In this document: piece by piece, positions 22,206-30,712 of the stretch
Numbering within the stretch: the stretch's first letter is position 1
Layout of the letters: each line of letters begins with the position of its first letter
NCBI GenBank assembly: GCA_002083825.1
Contig: DAZV01000019.1
Span: 21,147 to 85,146 of the forward strand
Origin: Candidatus Sericytochromatia bacterium S15B-MN24 CBMW_12
GTDB lineage: Bacteria > Cyanobacteriota > Sericytochromatia > S15B-MN24 > UBA4093
Length of the DNA: 64,000 nucleotides
Reading direction: 5' to 3'
Notes under the pieces: generated by a model
Database searches by the model: none
What the model was told of the DNA's origin: nothing
Seen by the model: only the letters and a program-made list of their open reading frames with translations
Made by a program: the position numbers and the translations under genes

Positions 22206-22834
22206 TCCTCGATCCCCAGACCCTCACCCACCAGGATGCCTACAAGCTCCTGTTGGGCTCGGTCGTGCCGCGTCCCATCGCCTTCGTCTCGTCGATGGGG
22301 GCGGACGGCTCGCTCAATCTGGCTCCGTTCAGCTTCTTCACCGTGGTGGCCTCCAACCCCATGTCGGTGGTCTTCTCGGTCATGCGGCGAGGCCCCGAAG
22401 CCACGGTCAAGGATACGCTCGCCAACGTCGAGGAGACGGGCGAGTTCGTGGTCAACATCGTCAACGAGGCGCTGGTCCCCATGATGAACGCGTCGTCCGC
22501 CGACTTCCCGCGCGGCGTCAGCGAATTCGAGGCGGTGGGCCTCACGCCGCTTCCGAGCGAGGTCGTTCGGGCGCCTCGGGTAGCCGAGAGCCCGATCAAC
22601 ATGGAGTGCAAGCTGCTTCGGACCGTGGAGGTGGGCGACGGCCCCGGAGGGGGGACTCTCGTCATCGGACAGGTCGTTCGCTTTCATGTCCGCGATGAGC
22701 TCTATGATCGCGGGCGGATCGATCCGGATAAGCTGCAGGCCGTCGGCCGCATGGCGGGGACCACTTATGCCCGCACGACGGACCGCTTCGAGCTGGCCCG
22801 TCCGGTCTACGTGCCGGAGCCCTCGCGGCCCTGA
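22202..22834 (+). CDS. Flavin reductase-like domain protein
   Basis: 210 aa starting at TTG 22202, which overlaps the hmgA stop (TTGA) and has AAGGAGG 7 nt upstream. FMN-binding split barrel: LLGSVVPRPIAFVSSMGADG, NLAPFSFFTVVASNPMSVVFS, DTLANVEETGEFVVNIV, RVAESPINMECKL. Such proteins reduce flavin or bind FMN and often accompany aromatic-ring degradation. Here a role in the homogentisate pathway, perhaps with a hydroxylase encoded elsewhere, is inferred from coupling alone. Confidence 0.85.
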   Translation: MILDPQTLTHQDAYKLLLGSVVPRPIAFVSSMGADGSLNLAPFSFFTVVASNPMSVVFSVMRRGPEATVKDTLANVEETGEFVVNIVNEALVPMMNASSADFPRGVSEFEAVGLTPLPSEVVRAPRVAESPINMECKLLRTVEVGDGPGGGTLVIGQVVRFHVRDELYDRGRIDPDKLQAVGRMAGTTYARTTDRFELARPVYVPEPSRP

Positions 22835-22964
22835 CTTCCGGCAGGGTTTTCGCCGCTTTCATTGCGGGCTCATCAAGTCTCTGCTAAGCCTTCGTCAAAT
22901 CGTGCGAGGTCGCGCCCTGTGCGTGGAATAGTAAGCGAAGGACCAATTCGGAGAGGAGAGGATC

Positions 22965-24224
22965 ATGAGCGAGCAAGTTGGCGGAACGGGGCCCTTGAAG
23001 ACCGGACAGTGGAGCGTGGGGACACCTGTCGCTCAACCTTCGCCTCCGCCTGCGGCCCCGCCGACGGTTGAACCTCGCCCGGCAGTCGCGGGGGATGACG
23101 GCAGCTTCGACGGGGCCAAGCGCCTCCAGGCCGCTTCGACCGAGCTCTGGTCGGGTGCCGGATTGGGTTCGAGCTTAGGATCGTCGGCCGTCAAGAGCGG
23201 CACCTGGACGGACGGCTGGGATGCCGGAGCAGGCGATGGCAAGGCGAGCGGGCCTGGCGGCGTACCGGGACGCGGCGGGGTCGGCCTCTGGACGGTGGAC
23301 GTTCCGCTGAACACCGCGGTCAAGGAGCTGGAAACCGCCGGAAAGGCGCTCGACGCCATGAAGACTGCGGCATTGGCCGAACTCCAGGCCATCCGAGGTC
23401 TGGCGGCGCCGCTCAAGTTCGGGCAAGGCGGCGACGTCGACGCCCTCAAAGTGGGGCGGACCCAGCGTTTCGAGAATTACCTGGCGGCTGCCGAGAAGGC
23501 TCTCCAGAAGGAGCCGATGGACGTCGAGGGCTATCGCCGCAGCGTGGCCGATCTTCGCACCGTCATCGATCCGCCGCTTGCCCCCAAGCTTCCCAACGGC
23601 GACAGCCGGCATCAGACCTTCTGGGGCAAGCCCGTGCCCGGCTCTAAGGCCGTGATGGCCAAGCTGACGGAACTCCTGAACCGGGCCGGCCTCGCGGGAA
23701 CCAAGGTCACTCCCACCCTCTACGAGTTGCGCGGCAACGCGATCCAGTCCCAGTCCAAGGTCGACACGCTTCGCAATGCCGCAGAGCAGCGCACGGTCAT
23801 TCAGGCCAAATCGGCCGAGTTCGGGCAGGCCAAGGCAGCCGCCGAGCATGCCCAGAACCAGTTTCAGCAGGCCTCCGGCCAGGTGAACGGGCAGTTCGAC
23901 GCCTTCTTCAAGGGCGCCCTTCAAGCGCTCGACGCAAAGGGGGCCAGCCCGGAGGCGGCAGCGGCGAGAAAAGAGCTGCTCCGGGCCGAGAACGCGCTCA
24001 AGCTCTCGTATTTCGGCTCGGCCAACCAGTTCCTGCTTCAGTTCTCCGAGTTGGCTGAAAAGGCCGGTTTGCCGGTCGACGGGGTGGCGACGCTGCGCGC
24101 CTCGGTCTCGGACGCAGGCCGGTTGCACTCCGAGCGTAACAAGACCCAGGATCGCGCCAAGCGCGTGGATCAGGAGCGCCAGCGGATGCAGGCGGGCTAC
24201 GACGAGGCCCTTCGCGCCGTCTGA
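22965..24224 (+). CDS. Hypothetical Ala/Gln-rich helical protein
   Basis: 419 aa, not recognised. The first 110 residues are Pro/Gly/Ser-rich and low in order (PSPPPAAPPTVEPRP; GDGKASGPGGVPGRGG). From about 115 on it is strongly helical and rich in Ala, Gln, Lys and Glu, with coiled-coil-like runs (FGQAKAAAEHAQNQFQQASG; RNKTQDRAKRVDQERQRMQ). No signal peptide or membrane segment. ATG preceded by GGAGAGGAG. Monocistronic with its own terminator. It resembles in style, not clearly in sequence, the coiled-coil protein at 33035. May be structural or a secreted-effector-like protein; function unknown. Confidence 0.75.
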   Translation: MSEQVGGTGPLKTGQWSVGTPVAQPSPPPAAPPTVEPRPAVAGDDGSFDGAKRLQAASTELWSGAGLGSSLGSSAVKSGTWTDGWDAGAGDGKASGPGGVPGRGGVGLWTVDVPLNTAVKELETAGKALDAMKTAALAELQAIRGLAAPLKFGQGGDVDALKVGRTQRFENYLAAAEKALQKEPMDVEGYRRSVADLRTVIDPPLAPKLPNGDSRHQTFWGKPVPGSKAVMAKLTELLNRAGLAGTKVTPTLYELRGNAIQSQSKVDTLRNAAEQRTVIQAKSAEFGQAKAAAEHAQNQFQQASGQVNGQFDAFFKGALQALDAKGASPEAAAARKELLRAENALKLSYFGSANQFLLQFSELAEKAGLPVDGVATLRASVSDAGRLHSERNKTQDRAKRVDQERQRMQAGYDEALRAV

Positions 24225-24241
24225 ACCTAAGCGACGCGTTT

Positions 24242-24270
24242 CGCCCCCCCGAGCCAGGCTCGGGGGGGCG
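24242..24270. terminator. Terminator between convergent genes
   Basis: CGCCCCCCCGAGCC pairs with GGCTCGGGGGGGCG almost without a loop; TTCAGTTTTG follows on the plus strand. Confidence 0.85.
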
Positions 24271-24285
24271 TTCAGTTTTGAAGGA

Positions 24286-25389
24286 CTAGAACCGCTTGAG
24301 GAAGGCCTCCAGGAAGGCTTCGTTCTCGTGGTCGAGTCCCACGCTCACGCGCAGGCAGTGAGGCAGGCCGAAGCCCTTTAACGGACGAACGATGATCCCG
24401 TCACGAAGCAGCCCTTCGGTGAGGCGGTCGACTTTTTCTTCGGAGCCGAGATCGAGCATGACGAAGTTGGTGTAGGACTTCACGTAGGGGATCCGGGCGG
24501 CGTCGAAGGCCTGGTAGAAGCGTTCGAGTCCGCGCTGGTTCAGCTCCAGGGTGCGCTGCAGGAAGTCGTCGTCCTCGAGAGCGCCCAAACCCGCTGCCTG
24601 AGCCAGACTGCTGGGCTCGAAGGGGAGCTTGACCTTCATCAGCTGGTGGATCAGCTTTTCGTGTGCCAGGCCGTAGCCGATCCGGATGCCACCCAGGCCG
24701 TAGGACTTGGAGAACGTGCGCAGGGTGATGACGTTGTCCGCCCGGTACAACTGGGAGTCGGGATAGTCGTAGAGGTCGCCCACGAACTCGAAGTAGGCCT
24801 CGTCGAGAAGGATGAGGACGTGGGGGGGGACGCGCTCGAGGAACGCCTCGAACGCGGGGCGGGTGAAGATGGTGCCGGTCGGGTTGTTGGGGTTGGCGAG
24901 GTAGACGACCTTGGTCTTGGGGGTGATGGCCTGCGCCATGGCCTCGAGATCGTAGCCGTAGTTCGAGAGGGGAACCGTGACGAGGGGAATGCCCTGGGCG
25001 CGGGCCAGGACCATGAAGCCCACGAAGGTTCCCTCGGAGGTCAGGGCTTCCTCGTCACCATGGAGGAAGGTCCTGACGATGGTGGACATGATGCCCTCGG
25101 AGCCCGATCCCAGGATCACGTTTTCCTGCTTGACGCGGTAGCGTTCGGCGAGGGCATTGCGCAGCTTGTAGCCGCTGGAGTCCGGGTAGAGGTGAAGGTC
25201 GGCCATGGCCGCCCGGAGGGCTTCCAGGGCGCGGGGGGAAGGTCCGAGCGGGTTCTCGTTGGAGGCGAGCTTGTAGACCCTCTCCAGGCCGAGTTCGCGC
25301 TTCACTTCGTCGATAGGCTTGCCCGCCTTGTAGGGGATCAGCTTTTCGATATACTCCGGGACGAGTGAATTTGAGACGAAGTCGGACAC
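24286..25389 (-). CDS. hisC: Histidinol-phosphate aminotransferase (HisC family)
   Basis: 367 aa PLP enzyme of the class I/II aminotransferase fold. Signatures: KLASNENPLGPSPRALEAL, GSGSEGIMSTIVRTFL, YLANPNNPTGTIF, LILLDEAYFEFV and TFSKSYGLGGIRIGYG, where Lys in FSKS forms the Schiff base. It makes histidinol phosphate from imidazole acetol phosphate. HisC-like enzymes can also transaminate aromatic keto acids; no other his genes are near, so that is a real alternative. Start is GTG 25389 with AGGAGGG 6 nt upstream; the frame extends 22 codons more. Confidence 0.9.
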   Translation of the reverse strand: MSDFVSNSLVPEYIEKLIPYKAGKPIDEVKRELGLERVYKLASNENPLGPSPRALEALRAAMADLHLYPDSSGYKLRNALAERYRVKQENVILGSGSEGIMSTIVRTFLHGDEEALTSEGTFVGFMVLARAQGIPLVTVPLSNYGYDLEAMAQAITPKTKVVYLANPNNPTGTIFTRPAFEAFLERVPPHVLILLDEAYFEFVGDLYDYPDSQLYRADNVITLRTFSKSYGLGGIRIGYGLAHEKLIHQLMKVKLPFEPSSLAQAAGLGALEDDDFLQRTLELNQRGLERFYQAFDAARIPYVKSYTNFVMLDLGSEEKVDRLTEGLLRDGIIVRPLKGFGLPHCLRVSVGLDHENEAFLEAFLKRF

Positions 25390-25465
25390 GAAACCCTCCT
25401 GGATCGGGATCGGGGTCTTCCCGATCATACCAGACCCCGCGGCCGGAGGCGGCACGGGCGGAAGG

Positions 25466-26314
25466 CTAGCGGTCTCCGAAAACGCCGATCATGCCCAGAC
25501 TCCGCTCGGATTCCCATGAATAGACCGGAGGCGTCGTCGAGGAGGCGGTCTTTTCGTTGAAGCCGACCAGGGTATAGCCTCCGAGCAGGTCGGCCTGGGC
25601 GCTCATGAAGACGACCGATTGGACGTCGGCATCCTTGCGCTCGCCGAGCACCAGCCGGTTGCGCTGATGCGTGAACAGGAAGCCGGCGAGGTCGTCGCCT
25701 TGGTGAACGGCGAAGACGAAGCAGTCTTCGCCGAACCGGAACCGTTGGGCCTGGAAGCGCTGCGTCAGGTGCTCGCCCAGGCGCTCCATGTGCCGCTCGT
25801 AAGCTTCGGTGACGCCGTTTCCGGGCAGGCCCATGAGGAGTTCGAAGGTGATGCCGTCGCCTTCCCCCTCCACCCCGGCCCCCAACTGCTCGGCCGGGGC
25901 GTTTCGTGATCCCAGCCCGGAGTAGTTGCTGGTGAAGGCGACCTTGCCGCCGGCGACCAGGGCGCGCGCCTCGTAGTTCAGGTCGTTTCGCTCCCGGGAG
26001 GTTCCCAGAAACGAGAGGACGTGGGCAGTCTGCGACCCCGTCCCGATCCGGAGGCCGACGGGATTGGCATGGACGTTGAAGAAGTCGAGCCCTCTCTTGC
26101 GGCTGGCGTCATCCGAGGCCTCCTGAACGGCGCCATGCGCGGCGTGGCGGAGTTCGGCTGGGATCTCGTCCGTCTTCAGGACCTGTGCCTGCAGGCCTGC
26201 GCCCTGGGCCTTGATCCCCGTCTGACGGGGTGTTTCGAGCATGCCGAGGGGGCTGCCGCAGCCCCAGAGGGACAGAACCAGCAAGCCGCTCAGTCCCTGA
26301 TGCCACTTCGCCAT
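25466..26314 (-). CDS. Hypothetical lipoprotein
   Basis: 282 aa. Signal peptide MAKWHQGLSGLLVLSLWGCG with lipobox LWGC (Cys19). The mature part has no motif I recognise; it looks beta-rich (VGLRIGTGSQTAHVLSFLG; KVAFTSNYSGLGSRN; FVFAVHQGDDLAGFLFTH) and ends in a Ser/Thr-rich strand. GAGGAGG precedes the ATG. About 75 bp upstream of hisC on the same strand. Envelope location is well supported, function is not. Confidence 0.75.
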   Translation of the reverse strand: MAKWHQGLSGLLVLSLWGCGSPLGMLETPRQTGIKAQGAGLQAQVLKTDEIPAELRHAAHGAVQEASDDASRKRGLDFFNVHANPVGLRIGTGSQTAHVLSFLGTSRERNDLNYEARALVAGGKVAFTSNYSGLGSRNAPAEQLGAGVEGEGDGITFELLMGLPGNGVTEAYERHMERLGEHLTQRFQAQRFRFGEDCFVFAVHQGDDLAGFLFTHQRNRLVLGERKDADVQSVVFMSAQADLLGGYTLVGFNEKTASSTTPPVYSWESERSLGMIGVFGDR

Positions 26315-26539
26315 CGACTCCTCCTCGTGAAAATGATCTTAACCTCATCATAACCTCATGGCGAGGGAATGGCAAGTCGTTTCTGCTCCTGCGGCCCCGT
26401 TCAAGCGATGAATGACGGGCTGACATTCTGGCCAGATCGTCCCCTCTCGGTGCCGTCGTGCTGGCGTAGGGTCTTCTCAGGGGCCGCTTCTGGTGAGGGC
26501 GGCAAGCGCTCGGATGTGGTCGAGGAGGCGTTTGAAGCC

Positions 26540-27304
26540 ATGGCGAGATACTTTCGCGTCGGCACTTTGTCCCTCGTTTTTCTGCTCGCAGCTTGTGGGG
26601 GGCCGTCTCCCTCGCTGGATCGAGTACCGGAGCGATCGCCGGGATCGCCCGGCCTCCCCGGCCTCATGGAGATCCTGGCTCCGCCGCATCCCATCGTCAC
26701 CGACGAGCAGGTTCAGCATGCGCTGAGCGAGGACGGGGCGTTCGCGGAGGCGCTCAGGACGGACGAAGCCCTCCAGCGCGTCGTCACCCAGGACAAGGTC
26801 TTCCGGACCATGCTGGTGAGGGATCCCCACCTGCGCCACTGCATGCTGACCGAGCCGGAGTTCCGGGCGGTCATGCTGCGCGACGAGAAGGCTCGTAGGC
26901 CCCTGGTCGATCCGACCTATGCGCACGTGGTGGGCCGAGACGCCCGCTTCCGCCGGACGTTGATCGAGAACGCGGATCTGCGCGAGGCGATCGCGGCGGA
27001 GTACCGGCTCCGCAACCTCCTTCACAACGACCATGCCTTCCGGGACGTCCTGGAGGAGGACCCGGAGTTTCGGCGCATGCTGATAGGGTCAGCGGGCTTG
27101 CGGGCCTTGATCTACGCCGACCCAAGCCATCCGAACCCCTTGAAGGGCTCCGCGCGTCTCTTCCTCGATGCGGAGTTCCGGCAGAAGTTCGTGACGGATG
27201 CGGCCTTCCGAACAAAGGTGCTCGGCGACAAGGACCTGCGCGACCGGATGTGGAGCGATTATGCAGTCCTCGCGCGGGCGATCCGGGACATGGCGGACGA
27301 GTGA
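26540..27304 (+). CDS. Decapeptide-repeat lipoprotein
   Basis: 254 aa. Lipobox LAAC (Cys19), a short Pro-rich linker, then from about residue 55 to 250 an array of roughly nineteen 10-residue units of form [DEN]xx[FL]Rxx[LM]xx. The acidic position falls at 65, 75, 85, 95, 105, 115, then 134, 144, 154, 164, 174, then 220, 230, 240, with a one-residue slip near 120 and a longer interruption at 195-215. Examples: DKVFRTMLVR, DPEFRRMLIG, DAAFRTKVLG. Probably an all-helical solenoid at the cell surface or in the periplasm. I know no family with this period. GAGGAGG precedes ATG 26540. Confidence 0.85.
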   Translation: MARYFRVGTLSLVFLLAACGGPSPSLDRVPERSPGSPGLPGLMEILAPPHPIVTDEQVQHALSEDGAFAEALRTDEALQRVVTQDKVFRTMLVRDPHLRHCMLTEPEFRAVMLRDEKARRPLVDPTYAHVVGRDARFRRTLIENADLREAIAAEYRLRNLLHNDHAFRDVLEEDPEFRRMLIGSAGLRALIYADPSHPNPLKGSARLFLDAEFRQKFVTDAAFRTKVLGDKDLRDRMWSDYAVLARAIRDMADE

Positions 27305-27322
27305 GTCCGTCCAGGGGATGAC

Positions 27323-28492
27323 TTACCAGGGGAAGGGGAGGCCGGCCGCGATGTTGACGAAGGGACCCTCGTTGCCGACGGCCGCCTCGAGCCTGCCGAT
27401 GTACCACGTTCCCAGGCTCAGGCCCAGGTAGCCGCCGAGGGAAGGGCGAATGTCGCGGGGAAAGGCGATCGTCCCCCCGTGGTTCCACGAGCGGGCCGCG
27501 TCCGCGAAGGCGGTACTCCAGAGCGTGAGCTCGCTGCCGCCCATTCGGGGCCAGAGCGCATGTCGGAGTTCGACGTTGAGGGCCAGCATCTGGTTCCCGA
27601 TGAAACGGGACCCCATGTACCCCCGCAGGTAGCTTCCGGCTCCAAGCCAGTAGGCTTGCGCGAGCGGAAGGTCGCCTTCGCCCATGCCCCCATGCAATCC
27701 GATGGCCAGGCTATCGAGCTGGCCGAGGGGAACGTACTTCTGGAGGTAGCCGTCGTAGCGCAGGTAGTTGCCGGTATTTCCGAGCCCCTTGGGCCCGAAG
27801 AGCACGCCCGCTCGGGCCCGGCTGCCCATGCGCGGAACGTCCGGATGATCGGTGTCATCGTAGCGAACGAACGGAGAGGCCGTGACCATCGTCCCGCGGA
27901 TCGCCCCATAGTCGGAAGCCAACGCGACGTCGCCGTCCATGCCCGCCCCCGCGACCTTCCCCTCCAGGTAGACGCGGGTGTACGGCAAAACCAAGACCCC
28001 CGCGCGGGCATAGGCCTCCGGGAAATTGTAGGCCAGGCTACCCCGGCGCATGGCCTCGGCCTGGTTGGGATCGTAAAGGGTCACGCCGCTCCAGATGTAA
28101 CCGCCCCACGCCTTGAAGTCGTAGTACTGGCCGCCGAGCCGCCAGTCCTCGGCCCCGACCTCGAGCCCGAAGGGCAGGACGAACGGCAGAAGTTTCGGAA
28201 CCACCGTGACGTACGGAGCCTCCCTCAAGTCGACCTCGAGCCGCTCGCCCCGTCGAGTCAGCGAGACCTCCGCGAGGTTGCGCAACGAGAGCAGGCGCAA
28301 GCGCCAAGGTGCAAGCTCCAACCCCTCGGAATTTGCCCTTTTGGGGTCCAACCCCTCGAGTTCGCGTAGGTAGCGCGGCGTCATCGGCCCGTAGGAGTCG
28401 GTGAACGTCACGCCAGCCAACTCGCTCTCCGCCCAGGCGGGGGCCGCCAGGAAAGAAAGAATGAACGCGCCGGTGAAAAAACGTTTCAACAC
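27323..28492 (-). CDS. Omp85-like outer-membrane beta-barrel protein
   Basis: About 389 aa. Signal peptide at residues 1-20 (KRFFTGAFILSFLAAPAWA), an N-terminal region that could form one POTRA-like module (FTDSYGPMTPRYLRELEGL ... RRGERLEVDLREAP), then amphipathic beta strands. The stretch GAGSYLRGYMGSRFIGNQMLALNVELRH carries the LRGY...F.GN....N.ELR signature of Omp85/surface-antigen barrels. It is too short for BamA; more like a small TamA/FhaC- or patatin-barrel-like protein. Start uncertain: GTG 28492 is chosen because the signal peptide begins there, but no ribosome site is adjacent. Confidence 0.75.
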   Translation of the reverse strand: MLKRFFTGAFILSFLAAPAWAESELAGVTFTDSYGPMTPRYLRELEGLDPKRANSEGLELAPWRLRLLSLRNLAEVSLTRRGERLEVDLREAPYVTVVPKLLPFVLPFGLEVGAEDWRLGGQYYDFKAWGGYIWSGVTLYDPNQAEAMRRGSLAYNFPEAYARAGVLVLPYTRVYLEGKVAGAGMDGDVALASDYGAIRGTMVTASPFVRYDDTDHPDVPRMGSRARAGVLFGPKGLGNTGNYLRYDGYLQKYVPLGQLDSLAIGLHGGMGEGDLPLAQAYWLGAGSYLRGYMGSRFIGNQMLALNVELRHALWPRMGGSELTLWSTAFADAARSWNHGGTIAFPRDIRPSLGGYLGLSLGTWYIGRLEAAVGNEGPFVNIAAGLPFPW

Positions 28493-28613
28493 GCCAGGTG
28501 CGGGCGCCAGGGAATTCGTCTCAAGGTATGCAAGCCTCCTTAACTCACCTACCCCTCGACTCCATGGTGGAAACCTCGCGGCGCCTTGACGTTGCCCGAC
28601 GAGACCCCGCCCG

Positions 28614-30473
28614 CTAGGCCCCCGCGCCAATCAGCGCCGTCATCCCGAGCGGGATGATCCGCTCCGAGGCGAGCATCGGCCGAAAGTGCGAGCTGTCTAC
28701 CGGTCGGCTGAAATAGTATCCCTGCGCGTAGTCGCAGCCCAACCCTTGCAGGAAGCGAAGCTGTTCCTCGGTCTCGACCCCTTCGGCGATGACCTTCAGG
28801 TGAAGACGATGCGCCAGGGCGATGATGGCGCTGACGATTGCCCGATCCTCCGGATCGCCGGCGATGTCCCGCACGAAGGATTGATCGATCTTGAGGACGC
28901 TCAGAGGGAAACGTTTCAAGTAGCTTAGCGACGAGTAGCCGGTGCCGAAATCGTCCACCGCGAATTGGATCCCATGGGCGTTCAGCTTTTTCAGCGTGGT
29001 GATGGTGGCTTCCACGTTCTCCATCATGATCCCCTCGGTAAGCTCCAGTTCGAGCAACTCCGCGGGGAATCCGGTTTCGTCGAGCGTCTCGAGGATCGAC
29101 TCGTCCAGCCCGTTGCGCTTGAAATGGATTCCGGAAAGGTTGACGCCGAGCCGGATAGGCATCAGTCCTTCTTCCTGCCAGCGCCGTCCCTGCTCGCAGG
29201 CCTTTTTCAAGATCTGCTCGGTCATGGGCATGATGAGGCCGGTCTCCTCGGCCAGCGGGATGAACTTTCCGGGGGGGATCAAGCCCATGTCGGGATGCTG
29301 CCACCGGACCAGCACCTCGGCGCCGACGATCGACCCGCTGCGCAGGCAGACCTGGGGCTGGTAGTGCAGCACCAACTCATCGCCGTCCAGGGCCTGGCGC
29401 AAATGATGCTCGAGGATGAGACGATCGGAGGTCGGAGTCTGCATCGAGTGCTGGTAGAACTGGATCTTACCTTGGTCCTTCTTGACCTGATCGAGGGCGA
29501 TGCTGGCATGCTTCATCAGCGTGGCGGTATCCTCGCCGTCGGTCGGAAACAGGCTCCCCCCGATGCTGACCGACAGGTAAATCGAGTGTCCGTCCAGCGA
29601 AAACGGTTGCTCGAAGAGTTCATGAACCGCTTCGGCCACCTGAGCAGCCGTCTGGGTACCGGTCAATTCGGGGACCAGGATCGTGAACTCGTCGCCGGCC
29701 AGCCGTGCCAGATGATCGTACTGGCCGCCGAACGGCAAGAGACGATCGGCAACCGCTCGCAGGAGCCTATCTCCGGCTTCATGTCCGAGCGTCTCGTTGA
29801 TCACCTTGAAGCGGTCCAGATCCATGATCATCACGGCTCCGGGCGCCCCGCTCCGGCGCCCCCTGACGATGGCCTCGTGCAACCGACTGCTGAACATGGC
29901 CCGGTTCGGCAAGTGGGTCAGCGGGTCGGAACTGGACGCTTTCATCATGACGTCGAATTCCAGCCGCTTGCGCTTGTAGACCTTCCCGAGCAGTTTGGCC
30001 ACGTCGTTCATCGTCTGGAACAGGGCGGGCTCCGCTTCGACATGACGGGTGGTGAAGAACTCCATCACGCCCAGGGTATCCTTGCACGTCCGGATCGGGA
30101 AGGCGAACGCGGAGCGCAGGCCGACCTCCCGGGCTTGCCGCGCCCGGAGGAAGCTCGGGTCTTTCGAGGCATCCGCGATCCAATGGGCCTGGCCGGTTGC
30201 AAAGACCGCTCCCACCAGGCCGACCCCCGAGGAGATGACCAGGCTCTCGGTATACTCCTGGTAGGGGCCGAAGCGGATGGGATCGGCAAGGTACCAGAGC
30301 GAGCCCGAGGCCAACGCGTCCCGCTTTTGGCTAGGAAGGTAGATGTGACCGACTTGCCAATCCATCAGGCGGCAGATCTGCTCGATGCATTTCAACAAGC
30401 TGGCTTCGGGGCTGATAGCTTCGCAGGCCGACAGGGCCACGGAGCGGTAAAGTTCGACTTCGATGCTTCTCAT
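28614..30473 (-). CDS. GAF-GGDEF-EAL protein (c-di-GMP turnover)
   Basis: About 619 aa, cytoplasmic. Residues about 1-175 are a GAF sensor domain (ESLVISSGVGLVGAVFATGQ; AFAFPIRTCKDTLGVMEFF). The GGDEF domain (about 185-350) has active-site AGDEF at 259-263, a variant often still catalytic. The EAL domain (about 360-605) has EVL instead of EAL in GAEVLVRWQHP, with the metal-binding Glu kept and DDFGTGYSSLSYL intact. It likely makes or degrades c-di-GMP; the balance cannot be told. ATG 30473 has only a weak GGAA upstream. Confidence 0.92.
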   Translation of the reverse strand: MRSIEVELYRSVALSACEAISPEASLLKCIEQICRLMDWQVGHIYLPSQKRDALASGSLWYLADPIRFGPYQEYTESLVISSGVGLVGAVFATGQAHWIADASKDPSFLRARQAREVGLRSAFAFPIRTCKDTLGVMEFFTTRHVEAEPALFQTMNDVAKLLGKVYKRKRLEFDVMMKASSSDPLTHLPNRAMFSSRLHEAIVRGRRSGAPGAVMIMDLDRFKVINETLGHEAGDRLLRAVADRLLPFGGQYDHLARLAGDEFTILVPELTGTQTAAQVAEAVHELFEQPFSLDGHSIYLSVSIGGSLFPTDGEDTATLMKHASIALDQVKKDQGKIQFYQHSMQTPTSDRLILEHHLRQALDGDELVLHYQPQVCLRSGSIVGAEVLVRWQHPDMGLIPPGKFIPLAEETGLIMPMTEQILKKACEQGRRWQEEGLMPIRLGVNLSGIHFKRNGLDESILETLDETGFPAELLELELTEGIMMENVEATITTLKKLNAHGIQFAVDDFGTGYSSLSYLKRFPLSVLKIDQSFVRDIAGDPEDRAIVSAIIALAHRLHLKVIAEGVETEEQLRFLQGLGCDYAQGYYFSRPVDSSHFRPMLASERIIPLGMTALIGAGA

Positions 30474-30666
30474 GTGTTCGTTTCCAGCGCGTTTCCTCTT
30501 CCGGGCGATAGCCTGGGAAGACTTGGGGTCGCGCAACCAGCATGCCTGCTATCGCCCAAAGATTGAAGCGTACAAAGTACGCATGGGATCCTGGAAACTC
30601 AATGAACAGGCGGTTTTGGCCCGACGAGGAAGTTTCGTCGACGGGTTTTGTCAAGTCCAAAAAAGA

Positions 30667-30699
30667 CGACAGCCTCGCGGTGTCACCGCGAGGCTGTCG
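30667..30699 (-). terminator. Terminator of the subtilase gene
   Basis: Perfect 16-bp stem (CGACAGCCTCGCGGTG and its complement) around one unpaired T, followed on the minus strand by TCTTTTTTGG. A textbook rho-independent terminator. Confidence 0.92.
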
Positions 30700-30712
30700 A
30701 TCGAGGGGGGGG

